A stretch of 64,000 bases of DNA from assembly GCF_010686685.1 (NCBI RefSeq), contig NZ_JAAGWD010000004.1, positions 410,330 through 474,329 of the forward strand. Direction: 5' to 3'. Positions 7,791-17,100 of this stretch are shown one piece after another. The translations under genes and the position numbers were made by a program. Position 1 is the first letter of the stretch. The number at the start of each line of letters is the position of its first letter. The DNA is from Pontibacter burrus. Lineage in GTDB: Bacteria > Bacteroidota > Bacteroidia > Cytophagales > Hymenobacteraceae. The notes under the pieces are model-generated. The model was not told where the DNA came from, made no database searches, and worked only from the letters and a program-made list of their open reading frames with translations.

Positions 7791-8189
7791 ATGGATAAGA
7801 ACGGAAAGATTCTTTTAGCAACGCTTTCAGGCATTGGTGCGGGCATTGTAGCTGGTATTTTGCTGGCCCCGGACAACGGACAAACTACACGCGACAGCGT
7901 GAAACGTACCCTCACAAAAGCTGGTGAGGATATGGAAAGAACTATGAAAAACTGGATGAGCAAACTGGAGAAATCTGGTACGACAGGCGCGGGCAGCAGC
8001 CTGGTAATGCATGGCTCATGGGATGACGTAAAAGGACAGTTAAAGCAAAACTATGCTGAGCTTACAGATGAAGACCTGATGTATGCCGAAGGTAAGGAAG
8101 ATGAGCTTTTTGGCAGGCTGCAGATAAAACTGGGAAAGACTAAAGAAGACATTGTTAAGCTGATAGACAACATCCGTAATAGTCTATAG
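7791..8189 (+). CDS. YtxH-CsbD fusion protein
   Basis: 132 residues with two small domains. Residues ~5-60 form a YtxH module: a glycine-rich hydrophobic segment (LLATLSGIGAGIVAGILLAP) followed by a charged amphipathic helix. Residues ~75-130 form a CsbD-like module (WDDVKGQLKQNY, LTDEDLMYAEGKEDELFG, KLGKTKEDI). Both families are associated with general stress responses, and YtxH proteins are probably membrane-anchored. The fusion is less usual than the single-domain forms. The stop TAG lies inside the sequence CTATAGTTG, a copy of the recurrent palindrome core. Two more YtxH genes follow. Confidence 0.85.
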   Translation: MDKNGKILLATLSGIGAGIVAGILLAPDNGQTTRDSVKRTLTKAGEDMERTMKNWMSKLEKSGTTGAGSSLVMHGSWDDVKGQLKQNYAELTDEDLMYAEGKEDELFGRLQIKLGKTKEDIVKLIDNIRNSL

Positions 8190-8342
8190 TTGTTTTAAAA
8201 CAGATTAGAGACGGTTTTTTGTGCCTTTATCCGGATTATAACAATATTCTATACTATAAATATAACTAAATGCTATATTTAGACGTTATCTAGGCACACA
8301 TATCGTGATAAAACTATATCAATCTTAAATAAAACTACGACT

Positions 8343-8654
8343 ATGAAGGACAATAGCGGAAAAATAATTTTGGCTCTGCTGGCTGGCGCAAGCGCCGGTG
8401 TTATTGCTGGATTAATGATGGCCCCTGATACTGGTGAAGCTACCAGATCAAGCGTAAAAAAATGGGCTTCTAAAATGAGCAAAGATCTTGAGAAAAACCT
8501 GCAGACAGGTTTGGACGAGATCAAAAACATGAGCTCCAGCGCAATGGATAAATTTGGCGGTTCTGGTAATGCAGGTGGCGCTGGCACAGCAGCTGGCAGT
8601 ACTGGTAACAAAACTACTGGTAGCGGTACCACAACCGGAGGCGGTAATGCCTAA
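8343..8654 (+). CDS. YtxH domain protein with Gly/Thr-rich tail
   Basis: 103 residues. The N-terminal membrane segment ILALLAGASAGVIAGLMMAP with the following DTGEATR motif is the YtxH signature. A charged helix (about 35-65) follows, then a low-complexity Gly/Ala/Thr tail (AGGAGTAAGSTGNKTTGSG). Role unknown beyond the family's link to stress. It is the second of three YtxH genes in a row. A strong terminator lies downstream at 8734-8766, so it ends its own transcript. Confidence 0.85.
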   Translation: MKDNSGKIILALLAGASAGVIAGLMMAPDTGEATRSSVKKWASKMSKDLEKNLQTGLDEIKNMSSSAMDKFGGSGNAGGAGTAAGSTGNKTTGSGTTTGGGNA

Positions 8655-8733
8655 ATCATAGGCAAATGGCATAGCACGGGCCAGAGCAGAATTGCTCGCT
8701 GAGGAGGCTCTGCTGTAACCAGTTGCAAATTTT

Positions 8734-8766
8734 AAAGCGCCTGTTTCGTAACGGAACAGGCGCTTT
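8734..8766 (+). terminator. Rho-independent terminator after the second YtxH gene
   Basis: Twelve-pair stem AAAGCGCCTGTT / AACAGGCGCTTT with a nine-base loop and a T-rich end. The rest of the 210-base gap before the third YtxH gene shows nothing recognisable. Confidence 0.9.
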
Positions 8767-8864
8767 ATCTTTTACATAGTTTTAACCTTACCCTTAGGTG
8801 CCCGTTTATAATAATAGCCAGGGAGCTACCGTTTACCTATTTTAAGAACAATAAATCTTTACTT

Positions 8865-9410
8865 ATGAAAACAAACATGGATTGCAGATCACTCGGGGAG
8901 AGTAAGACAAATTACACCAACGCCACCGTAAGACAAATGCGCCAGTCTGACCTGATTGCGCCACAGCAGAGCAGCACCCGAACCAGCACAAACTTTAGCA
9001 ACAAAGCGAACTATAGAAGCAGCGAACGCGATGCAAAGGATACCGCATACGGCCAGCATACCAGTATGAAAAACAAAGGTGTTTCGGCAGGGCAGATTGC
9101 AGCCGGTGTGATAGCAGGAGCCAGCGTGGGAGTGCTTGCCGGCATTTTGTTAGCTCCAGAAAAAGGAAAAGACCTGCGCAAACAGTTTAAAAACTCAGCT
9201 ACACGCTTAGGCGATAAAGTAACACAAAGCTTTAACAGCACAAAAGGCAAAGTAAATTCCTGGACAAATAAGAGCAACTCAAATTCTAGCACAGAGCGCA
9301 TGAACCACTACCAGAACCTTACCAACCAGAGCAGCACTGAAGTAAACACAACAAACACCGACCCCGCTTTAGGGCCGACAGGTGGTACCAACATGCAGCG
9401 TTGCCTGTAA
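8865..9410 (+). CDS. YtxH domain protein with long polar flanks
   Basis: 181 residues. A polar N-terminal region of about 75 residues rich in Ser, Thr and Asn precedes the YtxH segment AAGVIAGASVGVLAGILLAPEKGKDLRKQ (about 78-107). A lysine-rich helix and another Asn/Ser/Thr-rich tail follow. The extra flanks distinguish it from its two neighbours and are probably disordered. There is no signal peptide; the single hydrophobic segment could anchor it in the membrane. Function unknown. Confidence 0.8.
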   Translation: MKTNMDCRSLGESKTNYTNATVRQMRQSDLIAPQQSSTRTSTNFSNKANYRSSERDAKDTAYGQHTSMKNKGVSAGQIAAGVIAGASVGVLAGILLAPEKGKDLRKQFKNSATRLGDKVTQSFNSTKGKVNSWTNKSNSNSSTERMNHYQNLTNQSSTEVNTTNTDPALGPTGGTNMQRCL

Positions 9411-9426
9411 CAAACTATAAACTATA

Positions 9427-9459
9427 AAAAAACGCCCCGCATTGCTGTGGGGCGTTTTT
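9427..9459. terminator. Bidirectional terminator between YtxH gene and lysS
   Basis: Stem AAAAACGCCCC / GGGGCGTTTTT with a ten-base loop, A-run on one side and T-run on the other. It lies between two convergent genes and can serve both. Confidence 0.9.
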
Positions 9460-9485
9460 GTTTTATAACTATAGTTGCAGAAGTA

Positions 9486-11033
9486 TTAGCCTGCTTTTTC
9501 GTCTTCTTTTTTATCCTTGTTCTCCGGCTTCATCTGCGGGAAGAACAGCACATCCTGGATCGAATTAGAGTTAGTCATGATCATGGCTAAACGATCTATA
9601 CCAACACCTAAACCGGCGGTTGGTGGCATACCGTACTCCAGTGCTCTTAAGAAGTCTTCATCCAAGGCCATGGCTTCTACGTCGCCACGTTTAGCCAGCT
9701 CCAGCTGCTCTTCAAAACGGGCGCGCTGATCAACCGGGTCGTTTAGCTCAGAGAAAGAGTTACAAATCTCTTTACCGTTACAGATTGCCTCGAAACGCTC
9801 TACCAGACCTGGCTTGCTGCGGTGCTTCTTGGCCAGCGGGCTCATCTCTACAGGGTAATCCGTAATGAAAGTCGGCTGGATTAAGTTAGGCTCTGCAGTC
9901 TCACCAAAGATCTCATCTATAATTTTAGCCTTACCCATAGTTGGATCTACGTGGATGCCCAGTTGCTGTGCAGCCTGGCGCAGTTCCGGCTCTTCCATGT
10001 TCGAGATATCGATCTTTGTGAAGTGCTCGATGGCTTCGTACATGGTGTAACGCTTCCATGGGCGGGCAAAGTTGATCACGTTATCACCAACCTGAACTTC
10101 TGTTTTACCGTGCAGGGCAAGGGCAACTTTCTCTACCATTTCCTCCACAAGGTCCATCATCCAGTTATAGTCTTTGTAAGTAACGTAAAGCTCCATTACC
10201 GTAAATTCCGGGTTATGGAAACGGCTCATGCCTTCGTTACGGAAGTCTTTGGCAAACTCGAACACGCCATCAAAACCACCAACTATAAGTCGCTTCAGGT
10301 ATAGTTCGTTGGCAATGCGCAGGTACAGCGTCATGTCCAGGGTGTTGTGGTGCGTTTTAAACGGACGAGCCGCCGCGCCACCATGTATAGGCTGCAGAAT
10401 TGGCGTTTCTACCTCTAGGTATCCTTTCTCTGCCAGGTAGTTACGCATGGTGCTTACCAGCTGCGTCCGCTTCTTGAATGTTTCGCGCACATGCGGGTTA
10501 ACTATAAGGTCTACGTAACGCTGACGGTAACGCAGTTCTGGGTCGGTAAAGCCATCGTGCACAATCTCGTTGCCGTTCTCGTCTATCTCACGCTTAACTA
10601 TAGGCAGCGGGCGCAACGATTTAGCCAGAACTGTAAGCTCCGTAACATGCACCGAAATCTCGCCTACCTGCGTTATGAACGCATAACCTTTGATACCAAT
10701 AAAGTCACCGATGTCCAGCATTTTCTTGAACACGGTGTTGTACAGGTCCTTATTCTCGCCCGGCGCAATGTCGTCACGTGAAACATAGATCTGGATACGA
10801 CCGGTGCTGTCCATCAGCTCCGCGAAAGAAGCTTTACCCATAATGCGGCGGCTCATCAGTCGGCCGGCCAGCGTTACTTCCTGGTAGTTGTTCTTATCCT
10901 TATCTAAATTCTCCTTTATCTCTTTGGCAGTAGCCGTAACTTCAAATGTCTCAGATGGATATGGGTTGATACCCATTTTCTCCAGCTCTTCGCGCTCATG
11001 GCGGCGGCGCAGTTCCTGTTCGCTTAGTTGCAT
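9486..11033 (-). CDS. lysS: Lysyl-tRNA synthetase, class II
   Basis: 515 residues. Charges tRNA-Lys with lysine. An N-terminal OB-fold anticodon-binding domain (about residues 55-180, with [19 protein letters not shown]) is followed by the class II catalytic core. Motif 2 is [15 protein letters not shown], and motif 3 [12 protein letters not shown] lies near the C-terminus. The protein ends in a Lys/Glu-rich tail. The ATG at 11033 matches the normal start [26 protein letters not shown] element 39 bases upstream (11073-11080, minus strand) is a likely promoter. No T-box or tRNA gene is visible nearby. Confidence 0.97.
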   Translation of the reverse strand: MQLSEQELRRRHEREELEKMGINPYPSETFEVTATAKEIKENLDKDKNNYQEVTLAGRLMSRRIMGKASFAELMDSTGRIQIYVSRDDIAPGENKDLYNTVFKKMLDIGDFIGIKGYAFITQVGEISVHVTELTVLAKSLRPLPIVKREIDENGNEIVHDGFTDPELRYRQRYVDLIVNPHVRETFKKRTQLVSTMRNYLAEKGYLEVETPILQPIHGGAAARPFKTHHNTLDMTLYLRIANELYLKRLIVGGFDGVFEFAKDFRNEGMSRFHNPEFTVMELYVTYKDYNWMMDLVEEMVEKVALALHGKTEVQVGDNVINFARPWKRYTMYEAIEHFTKIDISNMEEPELRQAAQQLGIHVDPTMGKAKIIDEIFGETAEPNLIQPTFITDYPVEMSPLAKKHRSKPGLVERFEAICNGKEICNSFSELNDPVDQRARFEEQLELAKRGDVEAMALDEDFLRALEYGMPPTAGLGVGIDRLAMIMTNSNSIQDVLFFPQMKPENKDKKEDEKAG

Positions 11034-11072
11034 GCGATTCTATACTAAAATTGATGTCTAAAAATCAAGCTG

Positions 11073-11080
11073 CAAAATTA
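11073..11080 (-). promoter_or_regulatory. Putative -7 promoter element of lysS
   Basis: Read on the minus strand: TAATTTTG, a full match to TAnnTTTG, 39 bases before the lysS start codon. Confidence 0.55.
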
Positions 11081-11094
11081 ATGAATAATTGTGA

Positions 11095-11420
11095 GAGTTT
11101 GGGAGTGTAGGAGTTAGAGAGTTTAGGAGTTAGAAAGTTAAAAAGTTTGTCTGAATCAGGATTAAAGGATTGACAGGATTTCTTAGTAAACTATAGAACG
11201 ATAACTGAAACTATAGCAGTAGCAGAAATTCCCCTCTTGGGAGGGGTAGGGGTGGGTTAATGCTGTAACTATAGAACAATAGTTACTGCCATTGTATATC
11301 TGTCCCTGCCGGGCCAGTTGAGTTACAAACTCAACACTATAGTTAGGCATGGGTTACAAACCCACGCCAGCAAAAGAATAAACTATAGCTGTTAATCCTG
11401 AAAATCCTGATTCAGACAAA
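11095..11420. repeat. Repeat-mosaic gap between two minus-strand genes
   Basis: The 443-base gap holds no gene. In order: GTTAGAAAGTT-type strings (11097-11147); a TCTGAATCAGGATTA string at 11152-11166, inverted again at 11404-11419; a CCCCTC/GAGGGG hairpin (11231-11246) in the aggggtgggtt context; two ACA-loop hairpins, GTTGAGTT/AACTCAAC at 11317-11335 and TGGGTT/AACCCA at 11350-11364; and several CTATAG cores. All these families recur elsewhere in the window. Confidence 0.8.
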
Positions 11421-11476
11421 AAAACTCCCACAAGCATAAGCCTGCAGGAGTTCCGGAAAAGTAAAAATGGAAAATA

Positions 11477-12508
11477 TTAGGCAGCTGCGCCGAGCTGGTA
11501 ATCTTCGTCGGGGCGTAATAGTGGTTTTATAGTTTCCTGGAGCCTTGCCGCAACAAACGAGTTTTGCAGGTGCTTCGGTAGCTCCTTTACAAAGGCTTCG
11601 TACTGCTCAATGCTCATAGCCTGTGCCACATACGCTTCGTGTATGCCATTCAGGTAACTCACAATCTCCAGCAGCGATTCGTGGAACAGCTTAAAGTCAA
11701 TCTCAGCCTGCACAAAACGTTCGATTTCGCGGTGTGAGCTGGAAATACGCAGACGAGCCATCAGGTCGAACAGGGAGGTATAGCCAATGCGCCACGTTAA
11801 CTGCTGCCAGTGCTGCGGACCAAACTTCTGCAGCACCTCACCTGTTTTGCTGCTACGGATGGCTGTAGTCGGGTTGCCCTGCACGTTCTGGCGGATAGCT
11901 TTGGCTTTCATGCGGCGCGTGGTTCTGAGGAACTGGCCTATTTGTGCCTGAGCTTCCAGCTCTTTGCCGGCAATCTGCAAGCCCGGTTTATAGTGTGCCA
12001 ATGGCAAACGATGGATGTTAAAATCATCGTAATGACCAGACGCGTAAAAGCTGATGGCATGTGGGTATGCATTTTTCACTACCAAGCGGCCAGCTTCGCG
12101 AAGTACCAAGGCATCGTTACTGGAATTTACACCGCGCGTACGCAAAAACGCCTGCAAGCCAGCAAATACTGTATAATAAGCCTGCGGGAAAGTCCAGTGC
12201 AGGGCATTGCGCATATAGGCTTCGTCGCCGAGTTCGGCGGTAGCACGCAAAGCATACTCAGTGCTCCAGCTGTTAAGCAGCAAACGCTTTACAGCTTCAA
12301 TGTCTTTTTCGGTAAGCTCCGGCTTAGCTTCCCTGAAAAATGCAAGCTGCTCCAGACCATTCCCGGTTGTGTTTTTTATATGGTAATTGATCGCAAAGAA
12401 GTAGTTCAGAAACACCTGTGCAGGTATGGATTTCTGCCACTCCTTATCCTCCTGTTGCTGCTCTCCAGCGTACAGGGCTACAACGTTTTCTTCTTCTTTC
12501 TCTTTCAT
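11477..12508 (-). CDS. Hypothetical protein, 343 residues
   Basis: No family recognised. Soluble, no signal peptide. An acidic, Glu/Gln-rich start (KEKEEENVVALYAGEQQQED) is followed by mostly helical sequence: aromatic-rich WTFPQAYYTVFAGLQAFLRTRG near residue 110, a basic stretch RTTRRMKAKAIRQN near 195, and a helical C-terminal part (SSHREIERFVQAEIDFKLFHE). The helical WTFPQAYY...AFL region recalls HEPN-like helical bundles, but no RxxxxH motif can be confirmed. Codon use is like its neighbours. The frame on the opposite strand (11810-12580) is a shadow. Confidence 0.7.
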   Translation of the reverse strand: MKEKEEENVVALYAGEQQQEDKEWQKSIPAQVFLNYFFAINYHIKNTTGNGLEQLAFFREAKPELTEKDIEAVKRLLLNSWSTEYALRATAELGDEAYMRNALHWTFPQAYYTVFAGLQAFLRTRGVNSSNDALVLREAGRLVVKNAYPHAISFYASGHYDDFNIHRLPLAHYKPGLQIAGKELEAQAQIGQFLRTTRRMKAKAIRQNVQGNPTTAIRSSKTGEVLQKFGPQHWQQLTWRIGYTSLFDLMARLRISSSHREIERFVQAEIDFKLFHESLLEIVSYLNGIHEAYVAQAMSIEQYEAFVKELPKHLQNSFVAARLQETIKPLLRPDEDYQLGAAA

Positions 12509-12718
12509 GTATACTCAACATTTCTGAGCACTTATCGGTTGCAAAAATGGCGTGTTTTTGATATGAATTTATTAAATTAAGTTATTGTAAATCAGGGAGT
12601 TGCATGGTGTGTGAAATAAAATTGTAACTGATCTGTAAATCCCTGAAAAAGAGCCGGTAAGCAACTATAAAATCTGCCTGAGAGTAATAAGAAAAGGGTT
12701 AAAAACAAACTATAGCTT

Positions 12719-13876
12719 ATGGAGCTTTCCTACATTCTGAACGAGCTTGGCGAAGACCGAGAACTATACTTTAATGCCATAGCGCCGCCCATTATCCAGA
12801 CCAGCAATTTTGCCTGCAAAACCGTGGCAGAAATGCGCGAAATGCTGAAGCATGAACCGGATGTTTACTTCTACACGCGCGGCAACAACCCGACCGTAAC
12901 ACTACTCGAGAAAAAGATGGCAGCCCTGGAAGGAGCGGAGCACGCCATTGCATTCGGAAGCGGCATAGCGGCTGTGTCGGCAGCGGTGCTCTCGCAGGTA
13001 AAAGCCGGCGACCATGTGGTGTGCATCAAAAAGCCCTACTCCTGGACTAATGCCTTAATGCAAAAGTTTCTGCCGCGCTTTGGGGTGGAAGTAACTATGG
13101 TAGATGGCACAGATGCCAACAACTATAAAAACGCCCTGAAACCGAATACTAAACTCCTGTACCTGGAAAGCCCTAACTCGTTTACCTTTGAACTACAGGA
13201 CATTAAAGCTATAGTTGCCATTGCCAAAGCCCATAACTGTGTAACCATCATCGATAACAGTTTTGCCACACCACTTTTCCAGAACCCACTGGCTATGGGC
13301 GTAGATCTGGTAGTACATTCCTGTACCAAATACATCGGCGGACACTCGGATGTAATGGGCGGTGTAATCTGCGGCAAGCACGAAACGATAAACAAGATAT
13401 TTGTGCAGGAATACATGACTTTAGGCGCTATACTGGACCCACATGCAGCCTGGTTGCTTGTGCGTGGCCTGCGCACATTGCCGGTGCGTATGGAACGCGT
13501 CGCAGCCACCACCAAAAGAATAGTAGCGTACCTGAGCAACCACCCGAAAGTAGAACAAGTCCTGTATCCGTTCCTGGAAACAAACCCGCAATATGAGTTG
13601 GCTCAGAAACAGATGCGTAGCAATACCGGCCAGTTTACTATTACACTTAAAACCGAAGATATAAACAAAGTTGACCTGTTCTGCGATGGTTTAAAGCACT
13701 TCCTGATGGCTGCATCGTGGGGTGGGCATGAGTCGCTGATTTACCCGGTAGCCGCTTCCTATAACACAGGGAACTATAAATCGAGCTTACCTTTTACCAT
13801 GATCCGTTTTTATATTGGGTTGGAAGATCCGGATTACCTGATAAATGACCTGGAACAGGCATTAGCGAAAGTATAA
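12719..13876 (+). CDS. Cys/Met metabolism PLP-dependent enzyme (trans-sulfuration family)
   Basis: 385 residues, fold-type I PLP enzyme related to cystathionine gamma-synthase/lyase and methionine gamma-lyase. Features: the YTRGNNPTVTLLEKKMAALE start typical of the family, the cofactor-contact segment AFGSGIAAVSA, TIIDNSFATPLFQNP, and the PLP lysine in HSCTKYIGGHSDVMGG at about residue 204. The exact reaction cannot be told from sequence alone. It stands alone, with an ATG at 12719 placed just after a CTATAG core. An inverted repeat after the stop (13881-13916) may end transcription. Confidence 0.88.
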   Translation: MELSYILNELGEDRELYFNAIAPPIIQTSNFACKTVAEMREMLKHEPDVYFYTRGNNPTVTLLEKKMAALEGAEHAIAFGSGIAAVSAAVLSQVKAGDHVVCIKKPYSWTNALMQKFLPRFGVEVTMVDGTDANNYKNALKPNTKLLYLESPNSFTFELQDIKAIVAIAKAHNCVTIIDNSFATPLFQNPLAMGVDLVVHSCTKYIGGHSDVMGGVICGKHETINKIFVQEYMTLGAILDPHAAWLLVRGLRTLPVRMERVAATTKRIVAYLSNHPKVEQVLYPFLETNPQYELAQKQMRSNTGQFTITLKTEDINKVDLFCDGLKHFLMAASWGGHESLIYPVAASYNTGNYKSSLPFTMIRFYIGLEDPDYLINDLEQALAKV

Positions 13877-13880
13877 GAAA

Positions 13881-13916
13881 CATATAGTTAGTTGTGTTTT
13901 ACCTGCTAACTATATG
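13881..13916. terminator. Inverted repeat after the PLP enzyme gene
   Basis: Perfect 11-base arms CATATAGTTAG / CTAACTATATG with a 14-base loop. AT-rich and without a strong T-run, so its action as a terminator is uncertain. Confidence 0.5.
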
Positions 13917-13987
13917 CTTTATTCATGAATCTGAATATTGCTATAATAATCTTACAATTCCATAACATTTAGTAAGTTCTTAATTGC

Positions 13988-13995
13988 TAGATTTG
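13988..13995 (+). promoter_or_regulatory. Putative -7 promoter element of the secreted nuclease gene
   Basis: TAGATTTG fits TAnnTTTG and would give a leader of roughly 100 bases before the ATG at 14104. The -33 element is not clear. Confidence 0.45.
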
Positions 13996-14103
13996 TGTGA
14001 TGCGGCAGCTATACACAAGTCAGTTACTCTGTATCGGCACAGCTTGTGCCAATAAGCTTCGCATTATCCTTTCAGTAATCAATCAACCTATACAACCTTT
14101 ATT

Positions 14104-17100
14104 ATGAGTAAACATTTACAAAAGCTTTTCGCTCTTGTAGTGGTCTGTTGTGCCTTTTTCGGCAGTAGTACCGCTTGGGGGCAGGTTCTTCTTAGCGAAG
14201 GGTCAAGTTATTCTCAAAACTTTAATACATTAGCGACTACCGGTACAACTAACGTATGGACTAATAACACCACAATTGCTGGATGGTATTCAACCCGGAC
14301 GATCTACCAGGCCAGCCCAGGTAGTGCAAATGCGGGGGCACTTTATAGTTTTGGAAATAGTGCAGACAGATCTCTAGGTGCTGTACAGTCTAATTCTACC
14401 GGAGCAATAGCATATGGAGTTCAATTTCAGAATAAATCTGGAAGCAAAATATCTTCGGTAAAAGTTAAATATATCGGTGAGCAATGGAGAAATGGTGGAA
14501 ACGCTTCAGCCCAGACAATTGAATTTAGCTACGGAGTAACTGCTGCTGCTATTACTGAAATTACAGCCACACTGGATAATTTTACAAGAGTTTCAGAACT
14601 GGATTTTGTAAGCCCTGTAACTGGTACTACAGCAGCAGCGCTAGATGGAAATGCAAGTGCAAATAGACAGGTTATTGAGCATTCATTCAATGTTAACATA
14701 GAAGATGGTGAGTTCTTTACTATCAAATGGATAGATGCAAATGATGCGGGTAATGACCACGGACTTTCAGTAGACGACTTTGAGTTTACTCCGGTTTATG
14801 ATTCACAAATTACTACTCCAACTCTTAAAACTGACGTAACAACTATAAACCTAGGAGAGAAAGCAGTAAACACAACTTTCCAGGGTTCTTACCTGCTATC
14901 TGCAAAGAATATCGCAGCGAACGAGAACATAACCGTTACGGCTGATGCTCCTTTCACGATCTCAACATCAGAAACAGGTGTTTATACAAACACACTTACT
15001 TTTACTGGTGATGAACTTGCTGCTGATACACGTATTTATGTGCGCGTTAAGCCTGCAACTATAGGTGTAGTAATAGGAAACATTACACATACAGCCAAAG
15101 ACGCTACTGATGTAGTAGTTGCTGTAAGTGCTATAGCTTCAAGCCCATTCGCACAAAACTTTGATAACTGTGGTACTACACTACCTGGCGGATGGACTGC
15201 TTATAACGTAACAGGTGATCAGGTTTGGGGATGTACTACGTTTGGCAGAACCGGCAACGCCGTTCAGCTGAATGGTTTTGCTAACAGCAAATCTAACAAC
15301 AACGAAGACTGGCTTATTTCTCCGGCTCTTGACCTTACTGCTACTAACATTCCGGTACTTTCTTTCTGGACTATCTCTGCATTTAACGGTCCTGCGTTAA
15401 AAGTAATGGTGTCTACAAACTACGATGGTACAAGCGCACCATCTACAGCAACCTGGACCGAGCTGAATGTATCGCTTCCGGCTGTTGGGTCTGACACCTG
15501 GACGCAGTCTGAGTTCCTGCTTGATCAGTACAAGCAGTCTGCAGTGTATATCGCATTCGTTTATACGTCTAAAGATGAAACCAACGGTGCATCTCGCTGG
15601 ACACTGGATGATTTCTCTATCAATAATGAGACAACCAAATTTGTAGCTGGCAATGCTTCGTTCGACTTTGGTGCGGTTGCAGCAGGTAGCACAAGTGCAG
15701 CCCAGACTGTAACTTTCAAAGCAATTGGTTTTACAGAGGAGTTCACTTTCTCAAGTAACACTGCCGATTTCGAAGTATCTAAAGACAACACAACGTTCGG
15801 CCAGACTGCAACTTACACTGCAGCAGAAGCAGCGGCAGGTGCAGAACTGTTTGTGCGTTTCTCTCCAAAGTCTACTGCGCTGCGTATTGAAGGCACGCTT
15901 AAGGCAACCTCAGGCACAAACTTTGAAACAGTGCTGGGTACAGTAAAAGGTACGTCTATGCTAAGAAGCGCTACCCTGGATGTAGTTACCTGGAACATGG
16001 AGTGGTTTGGCGCAGATAAAGACGAAAAAGGCGCTGAGCTTGGCCCTGCTGACGAAGCTTTACAATTTGCCAACGCGAAGAAAGTTTTCACTGACCTGGA
16101 TGCTGACATCCTGGCGCTTCAGGAGGTTTCGAACGACACTGAAATCCAGCGCCTGGCAACTGAGCTTGGTTACAACTTTGTTGTTTCTGATGCTTACTCT
16201 TACTCATGGGATGCAACCAGAAACCTGGTGCCTCAGAAACTATATTTCCTGTACAAGCCGGAGGTAGCAAAAGTTAAGAACCAGAAAGTACTGCTGAGCA
16301 AGTTCTATGAAGATGTAAGAAACGGACAGTATGCTGATGCATTTGTTGGCTATCCGGAAGGTGGCGCCAAATTCTGGGCGAGTGGTCGTCTACCGTTTAT
16401 GGTAGAGTTCGAGACAACTATAAACAACGTTAAGCAAAACATCAGCCTGGTTAACCTGCACACAAGAGCAAACAGCGGCACAGATGTAAGCAAGCACACA
16501 CAACGTAAGTTCGACGTAGAGATGCTGAAGGACTCACTGGATGCACACTACGCTGGCAAGAACATCATAATCCTGGGTGACTACAATGACGATGTGGATG
16601 TATCAGTGGTTAATAACCTGCCATCTACTTTCGAAAAGTTTGTAAACGATGCCAACTATAATGCGCTTACACTGGATATAAGTAAAGCAGGTGGTTACAC
16701 TTACGAGTCAGGTTCTTTCAAGAGCTTCCTGGATCATATCATAGTATCGTCATCACTTTCTGATGATTATATTAATGGTTCTATTACGATCGAAGATCAC
16801 TTTGTGGGCAGCATCAGCGGTTTCAGAAACACTACTTCTGACCACGTGCCGGTTTCAGCTCGCTTCGATCTGTCGGCTACGCCAATGGTAACTTTCACAG
16901 AGGCAACTGCTACTAAAGCCGAAGGTTCTGAGAAGTACAACGTAAGCCTGACGCTTTCTGCGGCACAGACTACAGCTCAGACAGTAACTATAGGTGTGGC
17001 AAACGGTGCAACAGCATCCTCGGCTGACTATACAGTAACTGGTGCTACTAATGGTGTGGTAACGGTAACAGTTCCGGCTAACGCTACTACAGCTACTTTC

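Noticed and set aside
11034..11476. tRNA gene or T-box leader near lysS
   Set aside because: No cloverleaf arms, T-loop (GGTTCGAAT-type) or T-box sequence seen; the gap is composed of interspersed repeats.
11810..12580. 256-residue open frame on the plus strand opposite the 343-residue protein
   Set aside because: The minus-strand frame is longer, has a sensible start and a composition like other proteins here; the plus frame is rich in Phe/Leu/Cys runs typical of shadows.
12589..12648. Operator for the PLP enzyme gene (TCAGGGA ... TCCCTGA arms)
   Set aside because: Only seven-base arms with a 36-bp spacing and no matching second site; too weak to list as a regulatory site.
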